Positions 1 to 9,187 of a stretch of DNA of 64,000 nucleotides are shown in pieces. This DNA is from Klebsiella sp. BIGb0138 (GTDB lineage Bacteria > Pseudomonadota > Gammaproteobacteria > Enterobacterales > Enterobacteriaceae). The DNA is taken from positions 62,001 through 126,000 of the forward strand of contig NZ_SMCV01000011.1 in assembly GCF_004342285.1 (NCBI RefSeq), given 5' to 3'. Below the pieces are notes generated by a model. It saw only the letters and a program-made list of their open reading frames with translations. It searched no databases and was not told the DNA's origin. Position 1 is the first letter of the stretch. Each line of letters begins with the position of its first letter. Both the position numbers and the translations under genes were made by a program.

Positions 1-489
1 ATCCGCTACCCCGGTCAGCAGGAGACGCAGAGCAGCCAGGGCGTCGGCGCGCATAAAGACTCCGGCTTTCTCAGCTTCTTGCTCCAGGATGAGCAAAAAG
101 GGCTGCAGGTTGAAGTGGCCCCGGATCGCTGGATCGACGCCACCCCGCTGGCCGGCAGCTTTGTGGTCAATATTGGCGAGCTGCTTGAGCTGGCGACCAA
201 CGGTTACCTGCGGGCCACGGTACACCGCGTGATCTCCCCGCCGGCGAATCAAGAGCGACTCTCTATTGCCTTTTTCCTCGGGGCGCAGCTCGATGCCACC
301 GTGCCGGTCTACACCCTGCCGCCTGACCTCGCGCGAGAAGCGCTCGGGCCGGATAGCGACCCGCAAAATCCGCTGCTGCGTGAAGTGGGCTGGAATTACC
401 TGAAAGGCCGTTTACGCTCGCACCCGGATGTCGCCGAACGTTACTACCAGGACCTGTTTCGCGAACGCGCTGAACAACCGACCGTTTAA
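1..489 (+). CDS. Isopenicillin N synthase-like 2OG-Fe(II) oxygenase, 3' part
   Basis: The gene is cut by the window edge; 162 residues of the C-terminal half are visible and the frame is open from base 1. The double-stranded beta-helix iron site can be read: an H-x-D pair (visible residues 18 and 20, AHKDSG), a distal His at 75 (TVHRV), and R-x-S at 86-88, which in this family binds the 2-oxoglutarate or substrate carboxylate. The family oxidises small molecules using Fe(II) and usually 2-oxoglutarate. It lies 23 bp upstream of a MetQ-type binding protein on the same strand, so it may process the imported amino acid-like compound. The substrate is unknown. Confidence 0.85.
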   Translation: MRYPGQQETQSSQGVGAHKDSGFLSFLLQDEQKGLQVEVAPDRWIDATPLAGSFVVNIGELLELATNGYLRATVHRVISPPANQERLSIAFFLGAQLDATVPVYTLPPDLAREALGPDSDPQNPLLREVGWNYLKGRLRSHPDVAERYYQDLFRERAEQPTV

Positions 490-512
490 CCATAAAAATA
501 AAGGAAAACATC

Positions 513-1319
513 ATGAAAAATGCCGCTTTTAAACTGGCAGGGGTCGCACTGTCTCTTTCTCTGGCATGGACGTCCGCGCAGGCTGCCGCATTACGCGTTG
601 CCGCTGACCCGGTTCCCCATGCGGAAATCCTCAATTACATCAAAAAAATCGATCCGGGCCTCGATCTGAAAGTGGTGGAACTGACCAGCGGGGTCAACGC
701 CAATGAGCTGCTGGCCAACGGCGACGTTGACGCCAACTATTTCCAGCATGTTCCCTATCTGAAAGATCAAGAGAAGGCGCTGGGCAAAACCTTTACCGTT
801 GCCGCGACGGTGCATATCGAACCGCTGGGCATCTATTCGCGTAAGCACAAGGACTTTGCCTCGCTGCCGGAAAACGCCACCGTCGCGGTGCCGAATAACA
901 CCACCAACCTGAGCCGCGCGCTGTTTCTGTTGCAAAGCCAGGGGCTGATCAAGCTGGATGCTAAATTCACCGACCCGGCCACCACCCTGGCGACGCCCAA
1001 AGATATCGTGGAAAACCCGAAACATCTGAAGATTCTCGAAATTGAGTCACCGCAGATCCCGCGCTCGCTCGATGATGTCGACCTGGCGGTGATCAACGGC
1101 AACTATGCGCTGGAAGCGGGCTTAACGCCGGCAAAAGATGCCCTCGGCCTGGAGAGCGCCAGCAACAACCCGTACGCCAATATTCTGGTCACCAACCCGT
1201 CGCTGGCCGACGATCCGCGAATCAAGCAGCTGGCGAAAGACCTGACCTCGCCGCAGGTGGCGGATTTTATTCGTCAGCACTATAACGGCTCGGTGATACC
1301 GGTTGCCCCGCAGTCATGA
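513..1319 (+). CDS. MetQ/NlpA-family ABC transporter substrate-binding protein
   Basis: 268 aa. It begins with a Sec signal peptide ending near AQAAA (about residue 25). There is no lipobox cysteine, so unlike E. coli MetQ this is predicted to be a free periplasmic protein. The body has NlpA-family landmarks, including the [18 protein letters not shown] stretch and [15 protein letters not shown] good ribosome site (aaggaaa) precedes the ATG. The stop overlaps the next ATG (ATGA), showing translational coupling to the ATPase. Family members bind methionine or related amino acids. The neighbouring oxygenase suggests a less usual substrate, which is inference. Confidence 0.87.
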   Translation: MKNAAFKLAGVALSLSLAWTSAQAAALRVAADPVPHAEILNYIKKIDPGLDLKVVELTSGVNANELLANGDVDANYFQHVPYLKDQEKALGKTFTVAATVHIEPLGIYSRKHKDFASLPENATVAVPNNTTNLSRALFLLQSQGLIKLDAKFTDPATTLATPKDIVENPKHLKILEIESPQIPRSLDDVDLAVINGNYALEAGLTPAKDALGLESASNNPYANILVTNPSLADDPRIKQLAKDLTSPQVADFIRQHYNGSVIPVAPQS

Positions 1320-2107
1320 TTGAGGTGATCGGGCTGAGTAAAACCTATGCCGGAACGGGCCGACCGGCGCTGAACGATGTCTCCCTGCATGTGCCGAAAG
1401 GCGCCATTTACGGCATCCTTGGGCGCAGCGGCGCGGGAAAAAGTACGCTGATACGCTGTCTGAATTTACTGGAGCGGCCCACGGCGGGCCGCATTATTGT
1501 GAACGGGAATGATATTACCCGGATGGATAAATCCGCGCTGCGCGACTACCGGCTGCGTACCGGGATGATCTTTCAGCATTTTAACCTGCTGCATGCGCGC
1601 AGCGTCGCCGACAACGTTGCGGTGCCGCTGGAGATTGCCGGAGTGGCAAAAAGCGCGCGTCGGCAGCGGGTGGCGGAGCTGCTCGAACTGGTGGGGCTTG
1701 GCGATAAAGCGCAGGCGTTCCCCTCCCAGCTTTCCGGCGGGCAAAAGCAGCGCGTCGGCATTGCCCGGGCGCTGGCGGCAAAACCGGAGGTGCTGCTGTG
1801 CGACGAAGCAACCAGCGCGCTGGACCCCGAGACCACCGCCTCGGTGCTGGCGCTGCTCGCCGATATTAACCAGCGTCTGAACCTGACGATTGTGTTGATC
1901 ACCCATGAGCTCGAGGTGGTCAAAACCCTGTGTGACCACGCCGCGCTGCTGGAGAATGGCGAAATCGTTGAAAGCGGAAGAATCGCCGATCTGCTGGTGG
2001 CGCCGTGGTCCAGGCTGCGCCAGTCGCTGCTGCACGATCCGCAAACGGAACGTGATTTTCTCGCCCGTCACGGTTTTCACCGGAGGCCATTATGTACAGT
2101 CGCATGA
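1316..2107 (+). CDS. MetN-like ABC transporter ATP-binding protein
   Basis: 263 aa cytoplasmic ATPase of the methionine-uptake family. Walker A GRSGAGKS (about residues 37-44), Q-loop in the IFQHFNLL region, signature LSGGQKQR, Walker [12 protein letters not shown] and an H-loop in ITHELEV are all intact. E. coli MetN is about 340 aa with a C-terminal NIL/ACT domain that senses methionine. This protein ends soon after the nucleotide-binding domain and lacks it, so trans-inhibition by substrate is not expected. It overlaps the upstream gene by 4 bp and the downstream permease by 16 bp. Confidence 0.9.
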   Translation: MIEVIGLSKTYAGTGRPALNDVSLHVPKGAIYGILGRSGAGKSTLIRCLNLLERPTAGRIIVNGNDITRMDKSALRDYRLRTGMIFQHFNLLHARSVADNVAVPLEIAGVAKSARRQRVAELLELVGLGDKAQAFPSQLSGGQKQRVGIARALAAKPEVLLCDEATSALDPETTASVLALLADINQRLNLTIVLITHELEVVKTLCDHAALLENGEIVESGRIADLLVAPWSRLRQSLLHDPQTERDFLARHGFHRRPLCTVA

Positions 2108-2763
2108 GCTGGGACGATCTTTGGCCGCTGTTGGCAGGTGGCACGCTGGACACGATGTATATGGTTGGCCTGGCGGCGTTATTTACCGTGTTGCTGGGGC
2201 TACCGACCGGCGTGGTGCTGTTTATTTCCCGCAAAAACGGCCTGGCGCCGATGCCGAAACTCAACGCCCTGCTGGGGGGCGTGATTAACTTTGGCCGCTC
2301 GCTGCCGTTTATTGTCCTGCTTATTGCCCTGATCCCGTTTACCCGTTTGATCATCGGCACGACGCTCGGCAGTACCGCAGCGGTAGTGCCGATCACCATC
2401 GGCGCCTTCCCTTTTTTCGCCCGGCTAACGGAAAATGCGCTCGACGAAGTGGATTACGGGCGTATTGAAGCGATCCTCTCGATGGGCGGCAATATCTGGC
2501 ATGTGATCTTTAAATCCCTGCTGCCGGAGGCGCTACCGACGCTGCTGGCCGGCGTTACCCTGACCATCGTCATGCTGATTGGCTTTTCCTCGATGGCGGG
2601 GGTTATCGGCGGCGGCGGTCTGGGCGACCTGGCGATTCGCTACGGCTATCAGCGCTTTAACAACGAAGTCATGGTCGGCACGGTGCTGATCCTGGTGGCG
2701 CTGGTGCAAGGCGTACAGATGATCGGCGACCGGCTGGTACGGCGACTGGCCCACCGGCGTTAA
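2092..2763 (+). CDS. MetI-like ABC transporter permease
   Basis: 223 aa inner-membrane permease with about five or six hydrophobic segments. It carries the EAA-type coupling loop near residues 124-150 ([21 protein letters not shown]) that contacts the ATPase. Length matches MetI (about 217 aa). The ATG sits inside the end of the ATPase gene with a GGAGG ribosome site just before it. It completes an oxygenase–SBP–ATPase–permease operon. The next gene is convergent. Confidence 0.9.
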   Translation: MYSRMSWDDLWPLLAGGTLDTMYMVGLAALFTVLLGLPTGVVLFISRKNGLAPMPKLNALLGGVINFGRSLPFIVLLIALIPFTRLIIGTTLGSTAAVVPITIGAFPFFARLTENALDEVDYGRIEAILSMGGNIWHVIFKSLLPEALPTLLAGVTLTIVMLIGFSSMAGVIGGGGLGDLAIRYGYQRFNNEVMVGTVLILVALVQGVQMIGDRLVRRLAHRR

Positions 2764-2810
2764 TCCCTGAGGACCGGCGGCATGGCGACATCCCGTCGGT
2801 CTTCTGCCGT

Positions 2811-3866
2811 TTAAAACCCGCATTCATCGACGAATCTTTGTATCAGTTCCGCCGCGGGAAGCTCACGGACCGCGCCGACGCCCTGTCCTGCCCAGTGGGC
2901 GCCAAAACGATAATCCCCCTGCGCTTTTGCCGCCGCGGCCAGCGCTTTACCGATATCATACGCCACCGGATAGTCCGGAGGCCGACAGGCGGGGTTGCGT
3001 CGCCCGATCTCGCAGAAGGCATTATCGACGCAGCGCGCCGGGCGGCCGGAAATCGCCGCGGTCATCACGGTTTGCGGATCGCGAGCGCAGGTCAGCGCCT
3101 GACGATATCCGGCATCGGTAGCCGATTCCGGGCAGAGCAGGAACGCTGTCCCCAGCTGTGCCCCCGCCGCGCCGCACCGCATGACGCGACTAATCCCTGC
3201 GCCATCCATAATGCCGCCCGCGGCAACAACCGGCAGCGACACGACGCGCTGCAGCGCCTGAACCAGGGTTGCGGTACTCATCTGCCGATCGTCGGCCTGC
3301 GGATCGAAGATCCCGCGATGGCCGCCGGCCTCATAACCTTGCGCGATGATGATATCGATCCCCTGCGCGGCTATCTGCTGCGCCTCAGTCACGCAGGTGG
3401 CGCTGGCCATCGTTACCACCCCCCGCTCGCGCAGACGACGAATAAAGGTCTTATCGGCCACGCCGAAATGAAAACTGACCACCGCTGGCTTCAGGTCAAG
3501 CAGCAGGTCTGCCATCTGCGGATTGGCGGAAAAAGGCGGATAGATTTCCGCGAGCTCTTCCGGCGGCTCGCGGCCAAAACGGGCGAAAAGCGGACGCAGC
3601 GCGGCTATCCACTGCGCTTCGCGGTCGGAGTCCCTCTGCGCCGGCGCATGGCAAAACAGGTTGACGTTGAAGGGCTGCGCCGTCAGACGACGGGTGTTGT
3701 CGATCAACGTTTCCGCCTGAGCCACCGATGACGCCCCTAACCCCAGCGAGCCTAAGGCCCCGGCATTGCTCACTGCCGCTGCCAGTGCGGGGGTGGCGAC
3801 GCCGGCCATCGGCGCCTGGATAATGGGATAAGCGATGTCGAGTCGCTGCGTAAGGCTACGGGTCAT
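2811..3866 (-). CDS. Nitronate monooxygenase (2-nitropropane dioxygenase family)
   Basis: 351 aa FMN-dependent TIM-barrel enzyme. Family landmarks: an N-terminal IIQAPMAGVATPALAAAVSNAGALGSLG, an FMN phosphate-binding GGI-x-D segment (VAAGGIMDGAGI), and IIAQGYEAGGHRG, which resembles the class I motif. Class I enzymes oxidise propionate 3-nitronate and other alkyl nitronates. It is divergent from a LysR regulator, and their 92-bp gap holds a strong palindrome. The same core palindrome recurs before an MFS gene at 5979, suggesting a small detoxification regulon. Confidence 0.85.
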   Translation of the reverse strand: MTRSLTQRLDIAYPIIQAPMAGVATPALAAAVSNAGALGSLGLGASSVAQAETLIDNTRRLTAQPFNVNLFCHAPAQRDSDREAQWIAALRPLFARFGREPPEELAEIYPPFSANPQMADLLLDLKPAVVSFHFGVADKTFIRRLRERGVVTMASATCVTEAQQIAAQGIDIIIAQGYEAGGHRGIFDPQADDRQMSTATLVQALQRVVSLPVVAAGGIMDGAGISRVMRCGAAGAQLGTAFLLCPESATDAGYRQALTCARDPQTVMTAAISGRPARCVDNAFCEIGRRNPACRPPDYPVAYDIGKALAAAAKAQGDYRFGAHWAGQGVGAVRELPAAELIQRFVDECGF

Positions 3867-3898
3867 GCAAAACCTGCTTAAATTTGTGATACCCAGGG

Positions 3899-3925
3899 CT
3901 TAACATCTCTTTTTGAGATGTTAAG
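3899..3925. promoter_or_regulatory. Perfect 11-bp inverted repeat between NMO and LysR genes
   Basis: Arms CTTAACATCTC (3899-3909) and GAGATGTTAAG (3915-3925) flank TTTTT. The central 11-mer CTCTTTTTGAG occurs again, inverted, at 6000-6010 before the MFS gene. The position between divergent genes is typical of a LysR-type regulator binding site. Binding is inferred, not shown. Confidence 0.55.
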
Positions 3926-3958
3926 ATCAATATTATTCCCATATGTAGAAGAAAAAAT

Positions 3959-4813
3959 ATGAACCACACCACATTGCTGATCTTTCAAAGGGTGGCGCAG
4001 GAGCAAAGTATCACCCGGGCGGCGAAGGCGCTGGGCCGGGCGCAATCCAACATCACCACCCGCATCCAGCAGCTGGAAGAAGAACTCGACGTCGAGCTCT
4101 TCGTCCGCGGCAATAAAAAAATGGTGCTCTCCGCTGCCGGCAGGCAGTTCCTCGACTATGCAACCCGCATTCTGAGCCTCGGCGAAGAGGCCAGACAGGC
4201 GCTGCACCCGACGACGCCCGGCGGCAACCTGCGGCTGGGGGCGATGGAGGCCACCGCGGCCAGTCGGCTTATTCCGCTGCTGGCGCAGTTTCGCGAAGCG
4301 TGCCCGGCGGTGGCGCTGACATTGCAAACCCTGCCCACGCAGCAGTTAACCGAACGCGTTCAGAACGCCGCCCTCGATTGCGCGCTGGTGTGCCTGCCGG
4401 TTGTCGCTGGCGAGCCCGCCTGCCCCACGGATATCGAATACCTCGGCGTTTTTGCCGAACAGCTGATGCTGGTGACCCCCGCAGATCGGCCCGCCTGCAG
4501 GCTCGCGGCTTTTCCCATCGGCTGTACCTACCGGGCGCGGGGGGAGGCGTTTTTTGCCAACCAGCCGATTGACGTCCAGGATGTCGGCTCGTACCACGCG
4601 ATGGTCGCCTGCATCGCTTCCGGCGGCTATGCCGGTATCCTGCCGCAAAGCGTCATTGACATTATGACCCTGCCGGAAAATAGCCACACCCGACCGATCG
4701 GCCAGGCGTTGACGCAGCTGATCTGGCGACGGGGATATACATCACCGGCGCTCAGTGAACTGCGTCAGCTGCTGGCGACGGCCTCGAATCTGTCATCGGC
4801 TGGCCCGCTTTAG
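3959..4813 (+). CDS. LysR-family transcriptional regulator
   Basis: 284 aa. The N-terminal winged HTH (about residues 5-60) contains the LysR signature with QSITRAAKALGRAQSNITTRIQQLEEELDVELF, followed by a periplasmic-binding-protein-like effector domain. It closely resembles the architecture of PtrR/YneJ at 22795 in this window. The divergent gene is nitronate monooxygenase; the convergent MFS gene overlaps its last 4 bases. The shared palindromes at 3899-3925 and 6000-6010 suggest it controls both neighbours and itself. The effector is unknown. The ribosome site is weak (an A/G-rich run). Confidence 0.9.
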   Translation: MNHTTLLIFQRVAQEQSITRAAKALGRAQSNITTRIQQLEEELDVELFVRGNKKMVLSAAGRQFLDYATRILSLGEEARQALHPTTPGGNLRLGAMEATAASRLIPLLAQFREACPAVALTLQTLPTQQLTERVQNAALDCALVCLPVVAGEPACPTDIEYLGVFAEQLMLVTPADRPACRLAAFPIGCTYRARGEAFFANQPIDVQDVGSYHAMVACIASGGYAGILPQSVIDIMTLPENSHTRPIGQALTQLIWRRGYTSPALSELRQLLATASNLSSAGPL

Positions 4814-5979
4814 CGCCCTGTTCTGAGCCTCACCAGCCCGGCAGCCAACAGCAGCGCCAGCGCGGCGGCCGCCAGCGAAGAATTAAATGACCCCGTGAGG
4901 TTATACAGCGTCCCGGCGACCAGCGGCCCGATGATTTGTCCAATGCCGTAAATGGCGGTCATCGCGGCGATCATATTGAATTTCACCAGATGATTGAGCC
5001 TCCTCGCTGCCGGGAGCGCAATGGTGACGGTGCCCATAAAGGTAAAACCGACCAGAATGGCGCTCAGTAAACAAAAGAGTAAGGAGTGGCTCCATGCCGG
5101 AAGGATCACGCCGATCGCCTGTACCACCAGGTTAGCGGTAAAGGCCCGACGGTAGCCGAATCTGGCTACCAGTTTGTGCCAGATAAAGCACGATGGCACC
5201 GCCGCGAGGCCAAAAAGCGCCCAGATTTGTACCGGGTCGATATGCGCCAGCGAAGCCGATAAAAACAGCGGCAGGTAGGTCGCCGTAATGATGTAACCAA
5301 ACCCGGAGAAGCCGTACACCATTAACAGACGCCAGGCATCGCCGGGGCGGCCTTCCTCGGCCGCAGGGGGCGTTTGCGCCTGCGACGGCCAGACGATGGC
5401 TTCCTGCGCCGGCGTCAACAGCAGGCGCAGCACGCCTAAAAACAGAACCGCGCCGCTGCAGGCGCACAGGAGCCAGATTTGCGGGCTGGTCAGCGCCCAG
5501 GCCTTAGCGAGGGAGATAACCTCAGCGGAGAGAAATATCCCCATCCCCACCCCGGAATAGAGCACCGGCGCGCCATGATGGTGTTTCATGTGCTGGAGCA
5601 GCCACAGCGAGGCGGCAATCAGCGTTACGGCGCTGAGCATCCCGGCGATACCACGGACCATGACGATCGCCAGCGGCGAAGTTACCCAGGCCAGTAGCGC
5701 CAGGCATAGCAGCGTTAACAATACCGAAATAAGATTTAAGCGCGTACTGTCGGCCGGCCTGGCTTTCGCCAGCAGGAGTGCCCCCAGCAGGTAGCCCGCG
5801 TAGTTGACCGACGCCGCCAGGTTGCCCTGGTGCAGGGATAGCACCTGTTCATTGAGCATCAGCGGGAGAATGCCGGTATAGGCAAAACGGCCATATCCCA
5901 TGCCAATAATCAGCACGACTGAGCCAGCTAACGCCAGCAAAAAAGCCCGCCGTTCTGGCCGGTGTTCGGTTGCCTTCAC
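4810..5979 (-). CDS. YbfB/YjiJ-type MFS transporter
   Basis: 389 aa inner-membrane protein with about twelve hydrophobic helices. The N-terminal MGYGRFAYTGILPLML and NYAGYLLGALL segments are characteristic of the YbfB/YjiJ branch of the major facilitator superfamily. The substrate is unknown. It converges on the LysR gene with a 4-bp overlap. Its own promoter region (6000-6038) carries the LysR-locus 11-mer, so co-regulation with nitronate monooxygenase is likely, and export of a toxic nitro compound or product is a reasonable guess. Confidence 0.85.
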   Translation of the reverse strand: MKATEHRPERRAFLLALAGSVVLIIGMGYGRFAYTGILPLMLNEQVLSLHQGNLAASVNYAGYLLGALLLAKARPADSTRLNLISVLLTLLCLALLAWVTSPLAIVMVRGIAGMLSAVTLIAASLWLLQHMKHHHGAPVLYSGVGMGIFLSAEVISLAKAWALTSPQIWLLCACSGAVLFLGVLRLLLTPAQEAIVWPSQAQTPPAAEEGRPGDAWRLLMVYGFSGFGYIITATYLPLFLSASLAHIDPVQIWALFGLAAVPSCFIWHKLVARFGYRRAFTANLVVQAIGVILPAWSHSLLFCLLSAILVGFTFMGTVTIALPAARRLNHLVKFNMIAAMTAIYGIGQIIGPLVAGTLYNLTGSFNSSLAAAALALLLAAGLVRLRTGR

Positions 5980-5999
5980 TCAGTACCTCGCCTTAAAAT

Positions 6000-6038
6000 C
6001 TCAAAAAGAGAATAATTTATATATTTAATTCTCTTTTT
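6000..6038. promoter_or_regulatory. Operator-like repeats before MFS gene
   Basis: CTCAAAAAGAG at 6000-6010 is the exact reverse complement of the 11-mer at 3907-3917. In addition AAAAAGAGAAT (6003-6013) and ATTCTCTTTTT (6028-6038) form a perfect 11-bp inverted repeat 14 bp apart. This lies 21-59 bp upstream of the MFS start on the minus strand. Confidence 0.5.
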
Positions 6039-6111
6039 ATTATTATCAGGAATCGACAGACAAGCAAGCGACGCCGATCGCGCGCTGCGGGTCTGCCCTC
6101 TGACGAGAAAG

Positions 6112-6354
6112 CTAAGCGCAGCCGGACGAAGATGCTTCGTCAGGGAACGAAATATGGCGGCGACGGGCGGATATCTCAGCGGCTCTCAGCCCCCCGGGAG
6201 GGCTGGCGGCGACACCGAACAGCCCTTTGACATCCCAGCCGCCGGTTGCCCGTGTCGTGGCAGGCCGGGAGTCAAAGGCCCGGCGCGGGCGAAACAGGAG
6301 CTGGATACCCCGCCAGCATAGATAGGCCGCACCGCACCACAGGCTGACGTACAC
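6112..6354 (-). pseudogene. Possible remnant of a LysE/RhtB-type exporter
   Basis: A short minus-strand open stretch translates to a segment resembling the third-helix region of LysE/RhtB amino acid exporters (GAAYLCWRGIQLLFRPRRA, then a GW-x-x-KGL motif). After that the reading becomes low-complexity and no start, upstream helices or C-terminus can be found. A decayed fragment is the simplest reading, but the similarity is short. The rest of the 5980-6484 gap holds only the operator-like repeats and no recognisable gene. Confidence 0.27.
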
Positions 6355-6484
6355 AGATTCGTCTTACCCTGACGCTAATTTTGGTGGGTTTGGCTAAAAC
6401 GGCGAGAAAATGCATCCTGGACTCGTCCATACGGCCGGGTCTGCGGTATGCTGATCGCTCCTTCGTTTTAAATACCATGACGTT

Positions 6485-7675
6485 ATGAGCACTTCAGTCA
6501 GCCATACTCAGCTTAATCTGCGCATTATTTCGATCGTCGTTTTTACCTGTATCTGCTATCTGTCCATCGGCCTGCCGCTGGCCGTTTTACCCGGCTATAT
6601 CCATTATCAGCTGGGATACAGTACGTTTATTGCCGGCGTCGTCATCAGCCTGCAGTATATCTCGACGTTGGTCAGCCGCCCGCACGCGGGGCGCTATACG
6701 GATATCTGGGGGCCGAAAAAGGTCGTCAGCCTCGGGATCGTCTGCTGTCTGCTGAGCGGTCTGTTTACCCTTGTCGCCGTCCTCCTGCAGTCTGTGCCGC
6801 TGCTGGCGATTAGCGCGTTGCTGATCGGACGTATTTTTCTCGGCGTCGGCGAAAGCTTTACCGCTACCGGAGCCACCCTGTGGGGGATTAAGACCGTCGG
6901 CGCCATCCATACCTCGCGGGTGATCTCATGGAACGGGGTCGCAACCTACGTCGCCATGGCGGTCGGCGCCCCGCTGGGGGTCCTGCTGAATAGTTATTTT
7001 GGCATTAGCGGTTTTGCCGCCGTGGTGGTGGCGGTCGCCGCCATCGGCCTGCTCTTTGCCCGCACGCGTCAGGATGTCAGCGTGGTCGCCGGGGTCAGAG
7101 CCCCGTTTCATGCGGTGGTGCGTAAGATCTGGCCGTACGGTCTCGGTCTCGCGCTGGGTACCGTAGGATTTGGGGTCATCGCGACGTTTATTACCCTCTA
7201 CTTTTCCGCGCACGGCTGGCAGGGCGCGGCATTCACGCTCTCGCTGTTCAGCGTCGGTTTTATCTGCATTCGTCTGGTGTTAGGCAACGTGATTACCCGC
7301 TATGGCGGCATCGCTGTCTCTTTGGTGTGCTTCGCCGTGGAGTGCCTGGGGCTGGTGATTATCTGGCTGGCCCCTTCCGCCTGGGTTGCCGGTCTCGGCG
7401 CGTTTTTGACCGGGGCCGGTTTTTCGCTGGTGTTCCCGGCGCTGGGCGTTGAAGCGGTCAGGCAGGTTGAAGAACAAAATCAGGGTACCGCGCTCGGTAC
7501 CTATTCGGCGTTTCTTGATTTAGCCCTTGGACTAACCGGCCCCGTTGCCGGCTGGGTCGCCGGTTATTACGATCTGGACACCCTTTATCTGCTGGCGGCT
7601 GCGGTTGTCGTTGCGGCATTTATCTTGATTTTGCGTGTTTACCTGCAACAACGCGCCAGTTTACCTCATGGCTAA
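6485..7675 (+). CDS. YhhS/YfcJ-type MFS transporter
   Basis: 396 aa, twelve predicted membrane helices. It shares long stretches with E. coli YhhS, such as the TIGLPLAVLPGY-like N-terminus, VISLQY…SRPHAGRY, RVISWNG, GFGVIATFITLYF and GAGFSLVFPALGVEAV. YhhS and YfcJ are poorly characterised drug or arabinose efflux-like transporters. It stands alone with no coupled neighbour. No clear ribosome site precedes the ATG, so the start has some uncertainty, but the N-terminus aligns with the family. Confidence 0.85.
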   Translation: MSTSVSHTQLNLRIISIVVFTCICYLSIGLPLAVLPGYIHYQLGYSTFIAGVVISLQYISTLVSRPHAGRYTDIWGPKKVVSLGIVCCLLSGLFTLVAVLLQSVPLLAISALLIGRIFLGVGESFTATGATLWGIKTVGAIHTSRVISWNGVATYVAMAVGAPLGVLLNSYFGISGFAAVVVAVAAIGLLFARTRQDVSVVAGVRAPFHAVVRKIWPYGLGLALGTVGFGVIATFITLYFSAHGWQGAAFTLSLFSVGFICIRLVLGNVITRYGGIAVSLVCFAVECLGLVIIWLAPSAWVAGLGAFLTGAGFSLVFPALGVEAVRQVEEQNQGTALGTYSAFLDLALGLTGPVAGWVAGYYDLDTLYLLAAAVVVAAFILILRVYLQQRASLPHG

Positions 7676-7680
7676 AGCGT

Positions 7681-7711
7681 GCTTTCCGGTAGCCACGGGG
7701 TGCCGGAAAGC
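7681..7711. terminator. Hairpin after MFS gene
   Basis: GCTTTCCGG (7681-7689) and CCGGAAAGC (7703-7711) form a perfect 9-bp stem just after the stop codon at 7675. No T-run follows on the plus strand, so it may be a weak or Rho-assisted terminator or a 3'-end stabiliser. Confidence 0.4.
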
Positions 7712-7767
7712 GGTAAAAAACTAATCAATAATTGACTGTGATTCGGCATCCATGCCAACATCCTTGT

Positions 7768-7787
7768 TACGTCTGGTAACAGACGTA
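7768..7787 (+). other. Stem with GUAA tetraloop upstream of unknown gene
   Basis: TACGTCTG (7768-7775) and CAGACGTA (7780-7787) form a perfect 8-bp stem closed by GTAA, a GNRA-type loop. A second perfect palindrome, ACCGGCC-T-GGCCGGT, lies at 7861-7875. Both are upstream of the preferred start of the unknown gene at 7906 and could shape its leader or be operators. Confidence 0.4.
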
Positions 7788-7905
7788 CTGGCAGGACGGG
7801 TGAAATAACAGAGATCGGATGACAAAAGATCCAGGCCCGTCACGTCGCCCAATCCGAGTCACCGGCCTGGCCGGTGAGTTCCTGAGTCTGGCGGGAAATA
7901 GACAA

Positions 7906-8196
7906 ATGCATCAAAGTTTTAATCAGCGCGTTCATTTCTACTACTGCATTTTAGTCGCGCTGAAAATACATGGAAAATCCGAAAAAGCAGGCGGCATCAG
8001 AGGAAAGAATAACTTTCTGCTGAAATGGCTACGCCGCGCCCAGGATAACAATATTTTCCACCCGGATATCACCAGCGAAATTGAATGGCTGCGCGGTAAA
8101 ATTATTCAGGCCGGATATGATACCGATCTGGAGCCAATGCTTGATTTCGTCTACGCCACGGCCAGCCGCGCCGAAGCCCTCAAAAACAGCGACTAA
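7906..8196 (+). CDS. Hypothetical protein
   Basis: About 96 aa from the ATG at 7906; an in-frame ATG at 7819 would give 125 aa. I prefer 7906 because the extra segment crosses a perfect palindrome (7861-7875) and 7819 has no good ribosome site. The protein is soluble and probably helical, with LLKWLRRAQDNN, ITSEIEWLRGKI and LDFVYATASRAEAL segments. I do not recognise the family. It lies between an MFS gene and tam, both on the same strand, but is not closely coupled to either. Confidence 0.5.
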   Translation: MHQSFNQRVHFYYCILVALKIHGKSEKAGGIRGKNNFLLKWLRRAQDNNIFHPDITSEIEWLRGKIIQAGYDTDLEPMLDFVYATASRAEALKNSD

Positions 8197-8382
8197 GCGG
8201 CCAGGGAAGGCGGATTGCCCGGCTCCGCCACCATCAGCCGATTTTGCGCCCCGCACCGCGCTGTATACGTGACGTTGTCACGAAAAGAGAGCAAAAAAAT
8301 AGCCGGACCAGACAAAAAACATTTTACCTGCCGGCATTGCCATCTATGCTGATGAACGAGTTTATTTCATCCGGAGTCATCT

Positions 8383-9144
8383 ATGGCAGACTGGAATCCC
8401 TCGTTATATCTGCAGTTTGGCGCAGAACGTACGCGCCCCGCCGCTGAATTAGTCGCCCGAATCGCGCATCACCCGGTAAAGCTGGCCATCGATCTGGGCT
8501 GTGGGCCTGGCAACAGCACCGCTCTCCTGCACCAGGCCTGGCCGGAGGCGACGATCGTTGGCGTCGATAACTCCCCGGCCATGCTGGAGGACGCTGCGCG
8601 CACATTACCGTCCTGCCGCTTCGTCGCCGCCGATATCCGGGCGTATCAGCCCGAGCGCCCGGCCGATCTGATCTATGCCAATGCCTCGCTGCAATGGCTG
8701 ACGGACCATCAAACGCTGTTCCCGCACCTCGTCAGCCTGCTGACGGACAGCGGGGTGCTGGCGGTACAGATGCCGGATAACTGGCAGGAGCCGTCGCATA
8801 CGTTGATGCGCCAGGTTGCGCAGGAGCAGGGCTACCCGGAAAGCGGGCGTCATCCGCTGCCCGGCGTGCAGGAATATTACGATATCCTGACCCGCAGCGG
8901 CTGTGAGGTTGATATCTGGCGTACCACCTATTACCACCCTTTAGCCTCGCATCAGGCCATTATCGACTGGCTGCAATCCACCGGGCTCCGCCCGTTCCTG
9001 CAAGCGCTTGATGATACGCAGCGGGAGGCCTTTCTGGAACGCTATCTGGCGCTATTACAGCAACACTATCCGTTACAGTGTAACGGAAAGGTGCTGCTTC
9101 TGTTTCCACGCCTGTTTATTGTCGCACGTCGCCTGCCGCGGTGA
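8383..9144 (+). CDS. tam: Trans-aconitate 2-methyltransferase
   Basis: 253 aa, the usual length. A class I SAM-dependent methyltransferase fold: motif [13 protein letters not shown] (about residues 34-45), the acidic residue ending motif II in [11 protein letters not shown], and [13 protein letters not shown], typical of Tam. The enzyme methylates trans-aconitate, an inhibitor of aconitase formed spontaneously from cis-aconitate. In E. coli tam lies close to uxaB; here about 7 kb of other genes separates them. The ribosome site CGGAG precedes the ATG. Confidence 0.94.
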   Translation: MADWNPSLYLQFGAERTRPAAELVARIAHHPVKLAIDLGCGPGNSTALLHQAWPEATIVGVDNSPAMLEDAARTLPSCRFVAADIRAYQPERPADLIYANASLQWLTDHQTLFPHLVSLLTDSGVLAVQMPDNWQEPSHTLMRQVAQEQGYPESGRHPLPGVQEYYDILTRSGCEVDIWRTTYYHPLASHQAIIDWLQSTGLRPFLQALDDTQREAFLERYLALLQQHYPLQCNGKVLLLFPRLFIVARRLPR

Positions 9145-9154
9145 ACCGCGTTGA

Positions 9155-9179
9155 TTCCCCGGTGTTCAGTGCCGGGGAA
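9155..9179. terminator. Hairpin between convergent tam and DeoR-family gene
   Basis: TTCCCCGG (9155-9162) and CCGGGGAA (9172-9179) form a perfect 8-bp stem with a 9-nt loop in the 43-bp convergent gap. It could end transcription from both sides, although no T-run is evident. Confidence 0.42.
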
Positions 9180-9187
9180 GCGCCGGC

